IMG/VR virus record: IMGVR_UViG_3300045131_002463
Coordinates: 1-64,000 of that record
Length of the DNA: 64,000 nucleotides
Origin: a virus
Reading direction: 5' to 3' (one strand)
The position numbers and the translations under genes were made by a program. Under the pieces are notes generated by a model. That model was given only the letters and a program-made list of their open reading frames with translations, did not search any database and had not been told where the DNA came from. Positions 1 to 7,244 of this stretch are shown here, piece by piece; position 1 is the stretch's first letter, and each line of letters begins with the position of its first letter.

Positions 1-367
1 CCGTATGCACGGGATTGCATGCTAGGCGCAGTCCGGTGCTCTGTCCGTTGGTGGACATCGGCACCAATTTCGCATCCGTGCTACCGGTGGCCGTCACACA
101 CAAAAATCGGTAGCAAAATCAATAGGTTGGCTCCCCGCCCAACATATCGAAATCACATACGAATCACTAAGTAATTGAATTACTTAATCAATCAATGTTT
201 CGTAATATCACTATAACATGCTTTTTTAAAACTGGAAAATAAGTTTAATGTAATCAATAACTTGCAAGACAGCTAATCATATCAATAACTTAGCGTTTTT
301 ATTTCTCTTGTAATATCAACAGGTTATCTTTTATTCGACATTTTCCAGCTAAGTTATTGATTTTAGG
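1..367. other. Non-coding left edge with hairpin and short repeats
   Basis: No convincing gene is seen. The first 150 bases are GC-rich and contain a two-tier inverted repeat (GGTGC and GTCC pairing with GGAC and GCACC, about 33-64). From 170 on the DNA is AT-rich and holds three copies of ATCAATAACTTRGC-like sequence: 253-265 and 281-295 direct, 348-362 inverted. A short + frame (1-174) is open but has no start, ribosome site or recognisable protein. Confidence 0.5.
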
Positions 368-368
368 C

Positions 369-394
369 AAAAAAAACCGCCCTTTCGGGCGGTT
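369..394 (-). terminator. Rho-independent terminator after the 361-aa gene
   Basis: Stem AACCGCCC/GGGCGGTT with a TTTC loop. The A-run on the + strand becomes a U-run for leftward transcripts. It sits 25 bases past the stop of the gene at 419-1504. Confidence 0.85.
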
Positions 395-418
395 CGGGGA
401 ATCAAGGGTTTATGTCGA

Positions 419-1504
419 CTATCTGAAGGAACCCTTCATAACTTGTCTATCAAGAAGGGATAACCGCTTGACTTCATTGTAGATTTCCAGTGCCTCTCCT
501 TCCAGTCTAGGAATTGGAGTCACTCGTTTCTGAATTTCCTTGCGATTCTGCGCCTTTGACTCCATCTCTTCAATTACTTCATAATATATTGGAGACCCTT
601 CACCTAAGTCTATGAACCTAAGTCGCAGGAACCATTGATTATTTGAACCCTCCTTCTTGAAAGATGTGTGCTCAACCACATCCTCCAGGCATTTCACACG
701 GTTACCTCCAATATTGAGAATTCCTTCAGCCCACGGTCTCACTTTTTGAATTAACCTGACCTTTTTACTGAGAATTTCGCTCATAGGCTTCAACCAAGAT
801 TGAGGCATGAAGCTAGCTTTCTTGGCTAACCCATTGATACCATTGATTTTTTCCTGCTCCTCCTGATCAAGCAATGTCCACTCACGAGACGGTTTATCGT
901 ATCTTATTCGAGACTTATCGGCAAGCTCTGAAAGATAATTCTGAAACATATCTAAGTTACTGAAATCATGACCATAGCTTCCCATGGTCTCCCACTGGGC
1001 CAATCTCTTCAGGTTAAACAGCTCTCTAAGAGCGTTCATAAAAGCCTCGTATGCGAAATTCTTGGTAACTTCCCGATTTCCTTTGGTTTGTTCGGCTGTG
1101 TAGATTGTTGACCATCCACCCAGCTCGTCAAACCTCTTTTGAATCGCAGCCTTAGCCGCAGGACATAAAGTGGTTGAATTGATTAACTCTCTAGCTTTGC
1201 GGATTTGTTCGGTTATTTCTTCCTGCGTGAATCCCTTCGGCTCTTTCTCAATGATAAGAGCAGCTTGCGCAGGAGTTTTACAAAACCCTACAGTCATGTT
1301 AGGTAAGACCACGTTTTTATTGGTCTTTACTTTGAACGTCTCCAAGTGTTTTTGGACTGCTTGAAGCTGCTCTTGAATCTTTGCGGCTAAACTAGCGTTT
1401 TTACCGCATCTTCCGAGATCCGACTTGTAGCGTTTGATCCGGTTCCGACAAAGTGTAGCGTTTTCAAGACCTTCCAAGACTTTCTTCATTTCTCTTTTTG
1501 TCAT
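419..1504 (-). CDS. Hypothetical 361-aa basic protein
   Basis: I do not recognise this protein. It is Lys/Glu-rich, and residues 1-60 are charged and probably helical. No signal peptide, membrane segment or enzyme motif is visible. It starts MTKREMKK, has its own terminator, and is the leftmost gene of the window. It lies between two non-coding stretches (253-362 and 1720-2260) that share short repeats of the type TAACTTAG. By position alone it could be a DNA-binding or replication protein acting on those repeats, but nothing in the sequence proves this. Confidence 0.75.
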   Translation of the reverse strand: MTKREMKKVLEGLENATLCRNRIKRYKSDLGRCGKNASLAAKIQEQLQAVQKHLETFKVKTNKNVVLPNMTVGFCKTPAQAALIIEKEPKGFTQEEITEQIRKARELINSTTLCPAAKAAIQKRFDELGGWSTIYTAEQTKGNREVTKNFAYEAFMNALRELFNLKRLAQWETMGSYGHDFSNLDMFQNYLSELADKSRIRYDKPSREWTLLDQEEQEKINGINGLAKKASFMPQSWLKPMSEILSKKVRLIQKVRPWAEGILNIGGNRVKCLEDVVEHTSFKKEGSNNQWFLRLRFIDLGEGSPIYYEVIEEMESKAQNRKEIQKRVTPIPRLEGEALEIYNEVKRLSLLDRQVMKGSFR

Positions 1505-2239
1505 TTTCTCTAACCCTTCAAAACTCTTACATTAGTCGTTTACGACCATGAAAAAATTGTAACATATCAGGTATTTAATGTCAAGCTATAAATAACATTG
1601 GATTTTTTCGCGCTCTTATTAATGCCTTATGTAATATAATTAGAATAGATTAATACAATAATAGATAACCTATTGAATAAGCTAATAGTATAGACTAGGG
1701 CCTGGGCGTGACCGGCTTTGCGTTATATTTTAATAACTTACGTTTTACTTAGATTTTACCATTAAAGTGTTGTGTTACATAGGTTTTATAAGTAGTTGAA
1801 ATCGTTAAAGAAAATAGAACACGGTATTACCTGCTAATAACCATTATTTATTAATAATCATTCTCCTTAAGCCAATTTGTGCAATGATAACAATAGCTTA
1901 CTTACTAGGAATGGTTACTATTTAACCTTTTCTTTAATAATTTCAGTAACTTAGCTATCTCTCAGTATTCTATTTTAAGATAAGACCGCCCAGCCACGCT
2001 TCTTCAATGATTTCAGTAACTTGCCCAGCTTCTGTGATCCTCTCCTTGAGCTTTATTCCACTTACAGTCAATAGTTAAAGTAACCTTATTTTCACTTAGG
2101 CCAAATAGTTAAAGTAACAGTTAAAGTGATACTTTAAGTTAAGATGTTAGTTGGAAATCTGGCCTATCCTATTGATATTACTAGCTTTATTTATCTCGAT
2201 TTCCTAGAATTTACTTTAACTATACTTCACTAATATGGC
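1505..2239. other. 735-bp AT-rich non-coding region with iterated short repeats
   Basis: No gene is seen. Repeated motifs include TTTCAGTAACTT (around 1940 and 2010), AATAGTTAAAGTAAC (around 2070 and 2104), its inverted form (TTACTTTAACTAT near 2211), and GTAGTTGAAATC (near 1792, and again near 2301 inside the next ORF). The copies are degenerate and irregularly spaced, so this is not CRISPR. They resemble iterons or operator clusters. The region also serves as the long upstream leader of the 361-aa gene. Confidence 0.5.
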
Positions 2240-2518
2240 CTAAGTCATTGATATTGTTACCTTTGCATAGCTAGAAACAAGGTGATGTGATGGTCGTAAG
2301 TAGTTGAAATCATTGTGCTTTTTAGCTCGCGGGGTGCCGAAGGCGGGGTCCCAGAATCTCCACCCGACATCCACGCACTCCGTAAAATGAGTCTTTTTTG
2401 TTGGTTCAGAAGGCGGGAAATCGTCTCGGTCAAAAAAGTTAAGTAGCTGATATCCTGCGATATTTTCTCCCCGCTCTAGGGGTAATATTTTCGATATTTG
2501 CTCTTCAGAAAATTCCAA
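2240..2518 (-). CDS. Doubtful 92-aa ORF, TTG start, running into a decayed cassette
   Basis: The frame opens at a TTG with only a weak ribosome site. Residues 1-48 look protein-like (MEFSEEQISKILPLERGE...). The C-terminal half is encoded by a degenerate copy of the cassette stem-loop (2325-2363) that is non-coding elsewhere. It may be a gene whose 3' end was replaced when a cassette decayed, or no gene at all. Confidence 0.35.
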   Translation of the reverse strand: MEFSEEQISKILPLERGENIAGYQLLNFFDRDDFPPSEPTKKTHFTECVDVGWRFWDPAFGTPRAKKHNDFNYLRPSHHLVSSYAKVTISMT

Positions 2519-2550
2519 TATTCACTCATTTTTTCCGCAGAGTGAGTAAT

Positions 2551-2568
2551 GGGGCCCTTTCGGGCCCC
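2551..2568 (-). terminator. GGGGCCC/GGGCCCC hairpin
   Basis: Perfect GC stem with a TTTC loop, 7 bases past the stop of the 55-aa gene. The U-run is missing, so termination may be weak. The stem matches the gggcccTTTCgggccc stems used throughout 2.5-9 kb. Confidence 0.55.
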
Positions 2569-2574
2569 TGCTCT

Positions 2575-2742
2575 TTAATCTCCACACTGCAGAAGCTTCA
2601 GTCCAAAGAGCCCAAAGCGATTCACTCTCTCAAAATCTCGCTGGGTTATCCATTCCTGCTGCCCCCTGCGTCGGTAACAACCTTCCTCCTTGATGAAGAC
2701 AAATTCTGTTAGTCTAGCAAGTCTCTTAGCATGGTATCTCAT
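2575..2742 (-). CDS. Small basic early protein, 55 aa
   Basis: The ATG follows a strong ribosome site (AAAGGAGATTCAAA). The product begins MRYHAKRLARLTEFVF and ends LKLLQCGD. It is Arg/Lys-rich with no known domain. The frame sits between two GC hairpins exactly like its neighbours, which supports a real gene. Its ending resembles the [IL][QH]xGD endings of the genes at 5130, 5779 and 6026. Confidence 0.7.
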   Translation of the reverse strand: MRYHAKRLARLTEFVFIKEEGCYRRRGQQEWITQRDFERVNRFGLFGLKLLQCGD

Positions 2743-2764
2743 TTTGAATCTCCTTTCTGGAAAT

Positions 2765-2784
2765 GAGGGCCCTTTCGGGCCCTC
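2765..2784 (-). terminator. GAGGGCCC/GGGCCCTC hairpin
   Basis: Perfect 8-bp stem with a TTTC loop, 9 bases past the stop of the 118-aa gene, between two co-oriented small genes. Confidence 0.55.
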
Positions 2785-2793
2785 GGGTTAGTC

Positions 2794-3150
2794 TTACATT
2801 CCTATCCAGTTAATACCCTGAGACTCAATGTCTCGAGTATATCTCAACTCGCTCTGGATACGGAGCCTTAGGTGATCAATACCGTCAAGTCTGCGGTAAT
2901 CGCTTTCCAGTCTCTCGCCCTCAACCGCTGGCTTGCAAAAGATGCAAGCAATCTCGCCATTCGGCTTCCTGAACAGTTCACTCCAGCGGAGAATCTGACC
3001 CTTCCGCTGGCCTCCTTCATGCCTGTAAGTGAAGCGGATCAATCTTCCGCTATTGAGTATCCAGTTCATCAAGACTTCCGTCATCACGTTAACAGTCTCT
3101 CCGATGTAGACTTCCATAAATCTGCTGCTGCTTCCGATTCTTTCTCTCAT
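2794..3150 (-). CDS. 118-aa protein, possibly WYL-like fold
   Basis: Residues 36-100 read RLIRFTYRHEGGQRKG...DYRRLDGIDHLRL. The order 'Φ-x-F-x-Y ... RxFRLDxI' loosely resembles WYL ligand-binding domains. A full WYL protein is longer and carries an HTH, absent here, so this is only a weak fold suggestion. The gene has its own sigma70-like promoter at 3200-3227 and is followed by a hairpin. Confidence 0.7.
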   Translation of the reverse strand: MRERIGSSSRFMEVYIGETVNVMTEVLMNWILNSGRLIRFTYRHEGGQRKGQILRWSELFRKPNGEIACIFCKPAVEGERLESDYRRLDGIDHLRLRIQSELRYTRDIESQGINWIGM

Positions 3151-3199
3151 AGTAATCTCCTTCTTCTAGTAACTTCAGTGGTTTACCACCATAAAAAAT

Positions 3200-3290
3200 A
3201 GTATATCACATATAAAAAATATGTCAAGAACAATGATTAGTTACGGGGTGGCGAAGCCGGGGTCCTAGATTGACCACCATCCGTCCGAGC
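3200..3290 (-). promoter_or_regulatory. PeSL-like cassette 1 (promoter plus stem-loop)
   Basis: Promoter for the 118-aa gene: TTGACA (3222-3227), 16-bp spacer, TATACT (3200-3205). Upstream of the -35 lies the conserved stem-loop block at 3242-3290 (GTGG...CCGGCTTCGCCACCCCGT on the - strand). Unlike the other copies its spacer is 16, not 17. Confidence 0.75.
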
Positions 3291-3318
3291 ACTAGTAGGT
3301 GATGTTGTATTGTGGGGC

Positions 3319-3342
3319 GAAAAAAAGGCCCCTTTCGGGGCC
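3319..3342 (-). terminator. Rho-independent terminator
   Basis: Stem GGCCCC/GGGGCC with TTTC loop followed on the - strand by a 7-base U-run. It lies 8 bases past the stop of the 111-aa gene. Confidence 0.8.
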
Positions 3343-3349
3343 CGAAGGG

Positions 3350-3685
3350 TTAGTCTATGTTCATTCTCTCGGCCTCAGCGGCGTCTTCCGCTTCCATCTG
3401 CCTCCAGAGATCGCTTTCTTCGAGACCTCTTACTGTAGAGAGAATCTCATCTTTTCTCTCATCATAATACTTATCAGCTAATATAAAGGCCTCAGTCAGT
3501 GTCTCAACCTTTTTCTGCTGCCTCTTCTTGTTAACATAGTCCAGAGAAGTTACAACATAATAAGTCTCACTGGGTTTGAAACAAACATGAGTATTATGCT
3601 CATACACATTTACCTCTACACAAAAACCGTCAAGGGAAAATTTCCACTCCCAAATACACTCGCCTTGTCCTGAATATTTCTCCAT
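3350..3685 (-). CDS. Hypothetical acidic 111-aa protein
   Basis: Begins MEKYSGQGECIWEWKF and ends AEDAAEAERMNID. The N-terminal half is beta-rich with a run of aromatic residues; the C-terminal half is acidic and helical. No known family. It has a good AAGGAGAT ribosome site and lies in the same cassette unit as the 89-aa gene upstream. Confidence 0.75.
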   Translation of the reverse strand: MEKYSGQGECIWEWKFSLDGFCVEVNVYEHNTHVCFKPSETYYVVTSLDYVNKKRQQKKVETLTEAFILADKYYDERKDEILSTVRGLEESDLWRQMEAEDAAEAERMNID

Positions 3686-3735
3686 GTTTCATCTCCTTTT
3701 TTTTGAAGAAGGCGGCCCAAAGGCCGCCGGTTGGT

Positions 3736-4005
3736 CTAGCATGCGAAGGCAAAGTCCTCGGCTTTGTAAGACTGCCTTTTCGCATTACGGTTTTCGACAA
3801 AACGTTTTCTGGACTCTGCATCATGGAGCATATCCATAGCGTCCATGACTTTCCCTCTTGCATCGTCCAATGCCTCGAAGAATTCAGAGGCATCGTCCAT
3901 ATACATCTCTAGTTCCTCGATTTCTATTCCGTCTACGGCTTCCGGGCCTTCCATAGCTTCCAGCACTCCCTGAAGCATACTCCATGTCTCTCCCATTGTC
4001 ATCAT
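3736..4005 (-). CDS. Hypothetical acidic helical 89-aa protein
   Basis: Begins MMTMGETWSMLQGVLEAMEG. Residues 1-70 are strongly acidic and methionine-rich, and the last 20 are basic, so the charge is bipolar. The first ATG is placed by the upstream GGAGATAGGAC. It ends with TAG, which shows that TAG is used as a stop here. Its promoter is cassette 2. Confidence 0.75.
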   Translation of the reverse strand: MMTMGETWSMLQGVLEAMEGPEAVDGIEIEELEMYMDDASEFFEALDDARGKVMDAMDMLHDAESRKRFVENRNAKRQSYKAEDFAFAC

Positions 4006-4044
4006 GTCCTATCTCCTTTTTTCTAACATATTCAACTGTTAATG

Positions 4045-4138
4045 AGTATAACATAGGCAAAAAATATTGTCAAGAGAAACTATTGGTTACGGGGTGGCGG
4101 AGCCGGGGTCCTAGAAGCTCCACAATCCGTCCGAGCAC
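4045..4138 (-). promoter_or_regulatory. PeSL-like cassette 2
   Basis: TTGACA (4068-4073), 17-bp spacer, TATACT (4045-4050), with the cassette stem-loop at 4089-4138. It drives the acidic 89-aa gene and probably the 111-aa gene after it. Confidence 0.85.
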
Positions 4139-4171
4139 CTTTTCATTTGCAATCGATTGCAAATGAAAAGG
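4138..4171. repeat. 34-bp perfect palindrome, copy 1 of the TGCAATnnATTGCA family
   Basis: The core TGCAATCGATTGCA is at 4148-4161, and perfect dyad symmetry extends over 4138-4171. The next stem (the terminator of the amber-containing gene) begins at its right edge. The core recurs at 15813, 20217, 34564, 38705, 49787, 53900 and 63485. Confidence 0.8.
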
Positions 4172-4185
4172 GCCCTTTCGGGCCC
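4165..4185 (-). terminator. Rho-independent terminator
   Basis: Stem GGGCCC/GGGCCC with TTTC loop and a CTTTTC tail. It lies 8 bases past the TAA at 4193, the distance seen after the other early genes. Confidence 0.75.
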
Positions 4186-4192
4186 AGGGTTG

Positions 4193-4375
4193 TTACCATA
4201 TTTCCTTTTTCCAGTCATTCTCTGGCTTTGGGAGCGGTTTTCCTTCTTCTACCTAAGTGCCGCAGGGCCAAACAGTCGCCTCAACCCTCTCGCCTTTTGT
4301 CGTCCTGGTGAAGTATTGTCCTCTCTTCTTGTAAAGCAGAGGCACTTTCTCGCTGTCTCTCCAAACTTTCTTCAT
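4193..4375 (-). pseudogene. Small early gene (60 codons) with an in-frame TAG at codon 41
   Basis: The ATG at 4375 follows an excellent ribosome site (AGGAGGAAAT). The product starts MKKVWRDSEKVPLLYKK and meets TAG at 4253-4255 after 40 aa. The same frame then continues VEEGKPLPKPENDWKKEIW to a TAA 8 bases before the terminator, the spacing of intact neighbours. The simplest reading is a nonsense mutation in a 60-aa gene. Amber read-through or a genuine 40-aa product are alternatives. TAG ends neighbouring genes, so genome-wide TAG recoding is unlikely. Confidence 0.55.
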
Positions 4376-4419
4376 ATTTCCTCCTCGGGAGAGGGCCCTT
4401 TCGGGCCCCTGTTGTTTTG

Positions 4420-4698
4420 TTATCCCTGTTTATCTGTTCCTATAGCAATTCGATAAGCATATCGCCATGCACTTTCGTAATTTCTCGCGGTATTTCCTCT
4501 CCATGTTTTACTCACAAGTCTTCCAGTGGGGGCTCTATGTATAGTGCTAGAAAAACCCACCGTATTAATTTCCCTAGGATAAAGTTGAACCTTAGCTTCT
4601 CCCACTGATTTTGGAGAATTATCATAATAGGCTCTTATATACACAGTCGGAATACCATAAACCGTCGCACCTTTGTTAATCAATACTCTCATAGTCAT
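4420..4698 (-). CDS. Hypothetical basic 92-aa protein
   Basis: Begins MTMRVLINKGATVYGIPTVYIRAYY with a strong AAGGAGAT site. It alternates short beta-like stretches and turns, with an Arg-rich C-terminal helix (TARNYESAWRYAYRIA). No known family. It shares a transcription unit with the 62-aa gene upstream, with a GGCGGCC/GGCCGCC hairpin between them (4717-4735). Confidence 0.75.
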   Translation of the reverse strand: MTMRVLINKGATVYGIPTVYIRAYYDNSPKSVGEAKVQLYPREINTVGFSSTIHRAPTGRLVSKTWRGNTARNYESAWRYAYRIAIGTDKQG

Positions 4699-4740
4699 CT
4701 CCTTTTTTTGGAAGAGGGCGGCCCGAAGGCCGCCGGTTGG

Positions 4741-4929
4741 TTAGATGAGCCACTCACGCTGGGTGACACCCTGGGCCGCCAGTCGGCGAAGCTGGCGGCG
4801 AATCTTCTTCACCTGTTTGTCGGTGAAGGTGTATCCGTTACCGATCATCGACACAATCAAGGGCTTCCGTGGCACGCCAAAGGCGCGCTCGAAAATCTCA
4901 TCTTTCCAGTTTCTCTTGTCCTTTGCCAT
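4741..4929 (-). CDS. Hypothetical basic 62-aa protein
   Basis: Begins MAKDKRNWKDEIFERAFGVPRKPL. The C-terminal half (FTDKQVKKIRRQLRRLAAQGVTQREW) looks like a basic helix-turn-helix, so DNA or RNA binding is possible. It is first in its transcription unit, driven by cassette 3. Confidence 0.75.
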   Translation of the reverse strand: MAKDKRNWKDEIFERAFGVPRKPLIVSMIGNGYTFTDKQVKKIRRQLRRLAAQGVTQREWLI

Positions 4930-4969
4930 ACTAAAATCTCCTTTTCTCTAGTATTTCCAACTGTTAATA

Positions 4970-5063
4970 AGTATAACATAGGTGAATTTTATAGTCAAGA
5001 ACATTATCATGCTACGGGGTGGCGGAGCCGGGGTCCCAGAATCGCCACCATCCGTCCGAGCGC
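4970..5063 (-). promoter_or_regulatory. PeSL-like cassette 3
   Basis: TTGACT (4993-4998), 17-bp spacer, TATACT (4970-4975) with a TG one base upstream (extended -10), and the stem-loop at 5013-5063. Confidence 0.85.
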
Positions 5064-5100
5064 TGGGTCTGTGTGTGAATAGTATGTGGCGCGGAGCCAA

Positions 5101-5123
5101 AAGAAAAGGGCCCTTTCGGGCCC
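5101..5123 (-). terminator. Rho-independent terminator
   Basis: GGGCCC/GGGCCC stem, TTTC loop and CTTTTCTT tail, just past the stop of the 69-aa gene. Confidence 0.8.
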
Positions 5124-5129
5124 TAGTGG

Positions 5130-5339
5130 CTAGTCACCGTATTGGATATTATATCTTCTAAGGCCTCTGTCTATCAGAGCCGACGGAGTGGAAATCCAAT
5201 ACATTCTAAAACAGATTGAAGTGTTAGATTCTCTACCCCATGCGTTCCACCATTCAATACTAGTGGAGTCATCATACATAAACTCTTGTAACCATGACAA
5301 TCTAGATGCTAACCAACAGTGTCTTTGAGAATCAGTCAT
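5130..5339 (-). CDS. Hypothetical Trp-rich 69-aa protein
   Basis: Begins MTDSQRHCWLASRLSWLQEF and ends RRYNIQYGD. It has five tryptophans and no known domain. Ends with TAG. It is second in a unit started by cassette 4. The C-terminal IQYGD resembles IQHGD, LHYGD and LQCGD in three other early genes. Confidence 0.75.
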   Translation of the reverse strand: MTDSQRHCWLASRLSWLQEFMYDDSTSIEWWNAWGRESNTSICFRMYWISTPSALIDRGLRRYNIQYGD

Positions 5340-5393
5340 TTTGTATCTCCTTTTTTGTTGGAAAGTGGGGCCTTTCGGCCCCGGTTGAATACT

Positions 5394-5588
5394 TTAGCGA
5401 AGCGTCCAGACTGTCCAGCCGCCTGCCTCTAGACGGCGGCGTTCGTCCAGGTAAGAGCCATGAAAACCGTAACGAACATAGTTTTCGCCTTTGGCAAAGA
5501 ATCCGACCATCCGGTCGGAAACGTGAATCTGAGCGACCTTCTGGCCTGCGTCCAGCTGTTCCTGCAGTAAATTCGGATGTGGGTGCAT
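5394..5588 (-). CDS. Hypothetical 64-aa protein
   Basis: Begins MHPHPNLLQEQLDAGQKVAQIHV. It looks like a small alpha/beta fold with several aromatics (VRYGFHGSYLDERRRLEAGGW). Not recognised. First gene after cassette 4, with an AAGGAGAC ribosome site. Confidence 0.75.
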   Translation of the reverse strand: MHPHPNLLQEQLDAGQKVAQIHVSDRMVGFFAKGENYVRYGFHGSYLDERRRLEAGGWTVWTLR

Positions 5589-5627
5589 TTTAAGTCTCCT
5601 TTTCCTTTGTATTCTTAACTGTCTATG

Positions 5628-5720
5628 AGTATACCATGTCTGATTTTTCCTGTCAAATAGTTTGTTGTGTCTCGGGGTGGCGGAGCCGGGGTCCTAGTAT
5701 CGCCACGTTCCGTCCGAGCG
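5628..5720 (-). promoter_or_regulatory. PeSL-like cassette 4
   Basis: TTGACA (5651-5656), 17-bp spacer, TATACT (5628-5633), and the stem-loop at 5671-5720. Confidence 0.85.
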
Positions 5721-5750
5721 CTAGTCGGTGTGTGAATGGTATGTGGCGAA

Positions 5751-5772
5751 AGGAAAGGGCCCTTTCGGGCCC
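5751..5772 (-). terminator. Rho-independent terminator
   Basis: GGGCCC/GGGCCC stem with TTTC loop and a short U-rich tail, 7 bases past the stop of the 65-aa gene. Confidence 0.75.
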
Positions 5773-5778
5773 TGGGAA

Positions 5779-5976
5779 TCAGTCTCCATAGTGGAGGGTC
5801 AGAGGATTCTTGGAAAGGTATTCAAGAGAAGGGCAGGACAGCCAACAGTATTTTTCCCATTCTCGTTCCACTGGATACCAAACATCACCAAAGCATATAG
5901 TTCTGTGAGCAGGATAAGAACGGGCAAATGCCTCGAAAGGCAGCCAGTCATAATTTCCTTCGTAATCGTTCCTCAT
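5779..5976 (-). CDS. Hypothetical aromatic-rich 65-aa protein
   Basis: Begins MRNDYEGNYDWLPFEAFARSYPAHRT and ends NPLTLHYGD. Rich in Tyr and Trp with two cysteines. No family recognised. Third gene of the cassette 5 unit (56-aa, 74-aa, then this one). Confidence 0.75.
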   Translation of the reverse strand: MRNDYEGNYDWLPFEAFARSYPAHRTICFGDVWYPVEREWEKYCWLSCPSLEYLSKNPLTLHYGD

Positions 5977-6025
5977 TGCAATCTCCTTTCAGATTGTGGC
6001 AGCCCTTTCGGGCTGCCAGTTGATG

Positions 6026-6250
6026 TTAGTCGCCGTGTTGGATGTCAGCGAAGCTATGAGAGGATTCGCCGAAGATAGCCACTGGCTGCCCGTATATCTT
6101 GGAGCGGAAGCCAGCGCCCTGTATATCATACAGAATGTTCGCCCAAGAAAATGAAGTCTGAAACAGGTGTTCCTTCTTGACTAGACGGCTCGACAGCTCA
6201 GCGTGGAAAGTAGGAAATCCAGTTCGAAATCTTGAGTAGCTCTCTCTCAT
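6026..6250 (-). CDS. Hypothetical 74-aa protein
   Basis: Begins MRESYSRFRTGFPTFHAELSSRL and ends SFADIQHGD. Not recognised. AAGGAGAAACG ribosome site. It sits between the 56-aa and 65-aa genes with GC hairpins on both sides. Confidence 0.75.
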   Translation of the reverse strand: MRESYSRFRTGFPTFHAELSSRLVKKEHLFQTSFSWANILYDIQGAGFRSKIYGQPVAIFGESSHSFADIQHGD

Positions 6251-6300
6251 CTCGTTTCTCCTTTTAGGTTGTGAGGCCTCTCTCGAGGCCTCGTGGTTGA

Positions 6301-6471
6301 CTACTTACATTTACCGTCGCACTTGCAGAATCCATCTGCCATCATGGTCTGGAACATTTCAGAATTCTGCGTGAATGACCACGCTGCGAAAGCCAGCGCA
6401 TCCTCGTCTCCCGAATACCTGAGAAAATTCTCCATCCAGCACACAAAAAACTTCTTAGCTGAACATTCCAT
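6301..6471 (-). CDS. Hypothetical Cys-rich 56-aa protein
   Basis: The start is set at the ATG at 6471 because AAGGAGACTAAG precedes it; a longer frame from 6501 has no ribosome site. The product MECSAKKFFVCWMEN... ends GFCKCDGKCK. Five cysteines, three of them in the last eight residues, could bind a metal. First gene after cassette 5. Confidence 0.75.
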   Translation of the reverse strand: MECSAKKFFVCWMENFLRYSGDEDALAFAAWSFTQNSEMFQTMMADGFCKCDGKCK

Positions 6472-6510
6472 CTTAGTCTCCTTTTTCCTGTGTATTCTCA
6501 ACTGTTAATA

Positions 6511-6604
6511 AGTATAACATAGCTGAAATTTATAGTCAAGAGAATAAACACGGCACGGGGTGGCGGAGCCGGGGTCCTAGAATCGCCACGTTCCGTCCGA
6601 GCGC
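6511..6604 (-). promoter_or_regulatory. PeSL-like cassette 5
   Basis: TTGACT (6534-6539), 17-bp spacer, TATACT (6511-6516) with extended -10 TG, and the stem-loop at 6554-6604. It is the clearest example of the cassette. Confidence 0.88.
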
Positions 6605-6640
6605 TAGTCTGTGTTTGTGTGGTATGTGGCGCGGAGCCAA

Positions 6641-6662
6641 AGAAAAGGGCCCTTTCGGGCCC
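6641..6662 (-). terminator. Rho-independent terminator
   Basis: GGGCCC/GGGCCC stem, TTTC loop and CTTTTCTTT tail, past the stop of the 109-aa gene. Confidence 0.8.
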
Positions 6663-6667
6663 TTCTT

Positions 6668-6997
6668 CTACCTTACCTTGTTTGGAGGCCAGTAACCAAG
6701 GTAGGAATCGCGGTCTGCAAGATAACCAAACACGGTACCCGCAGGAGCAATATCGCTCATTGCTTTCCAGAGGACCGCGAGAAATCTCTCTGGAGCGTTG
6801 AAATCCATGGGGTCCTCGGGGCGGCCCTCAACAGCCCTGTCAAAGGACTGCAAAGTCAACACCTTGTAGAGAAACTCGGAAAGTTTCTCACAAATATCCT
6901 CGAGGTCATTCTTATCGAGGATTTCCCAATACCCTGATCCTTCGCTGTAATTCGAAGGACGTGTTCCAAAACCTTTTCGAAAATTCAATGTGGACAT
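6668..6997 (-). CDS. Hypothetical acidic 109-aa protein
   Basis: Begins MSTLNFRKGFGTRPSNYSEGSG. The middle is helical and acidic (KNDLEDICEKLSEFLYKVLTL), and the end (FGYLADRDSYLGYWPPNKVR) is aromatic. No family recognised. Second gene of the cassette 6 unit, with AAAGGAGGATACAAT before the ATG. Confidence 0.75.
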   Translation of the reverse strand: MSTLNFRKGFGTRPSNYSEGSGYWEILDKNDLEDICEKLSEFLYKVLTLQSFDRAVEGRPEDPMDFNAPERFLAVLWKAMSDIAPAGTVFGYLADRDSYLGYWPPNKVR

Positions 6998-7049
6998 ATT
7001 GTATCCTCCTTTCTGGGAAAGGGCGGCGTGACGCTCGCCGCCGGTTGGT

Positions 7050-7244
7050 TTAGCAGTATTGCTTTTTGAATTTTCGAACTAATCTCTCCAGCTTCTTGTC
7101 GAAGCGAGAGAATGCCCTGATCATGTCGCGCCCTTCCGTTTTGTGGAAGTTTCCGTCGTCCAACACCCTAGCGAGATCGAATCCGCTCTCCAGCATATCC
7201 AGCTCGTCGACTACCCTTAACCTCAAATGTCTTTCTTCTACCAT
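7050..7244 (-). CDS. Hypothetical charged 64-aa protein
   Basis: The start at 7244 follows AAAAAGGAGACGAAAC. An in-frame upstream extension to 7415 would read through the promoter and is rejected. Product MVEERHLRLRVVDELDMLESG... ends VRKFKKQYC. Helical, highly charged and basic at the C-terminus. Unknown function. Confidence 0.75.
   Translation of the reverse strand: MVEERHLRLRVVDELDMLESGFDLARVLDDGNFHKTEGRDMIRAFSRFDKKLERLVRKFKKQYC

Noticed and set aside
1-174. + strand open frame at the left edge
   Set aside because: No start, no ribosome site, two frames open over a GC-rich hairpin; could be chance.
4193-4375. Genome-wide recoding of TAG
   Set aside because: TAG ends several intact genes (for example 3736, 5130, 9656 and 13639), and core genes do not show in-frame TAG.
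4157-5082. Long open frames on the + strand through the cassette region
   Set aside because: They run antisense through terminators, stem-loops and promoters, have no ribosome sites, and the - strand genes there have strong ones.
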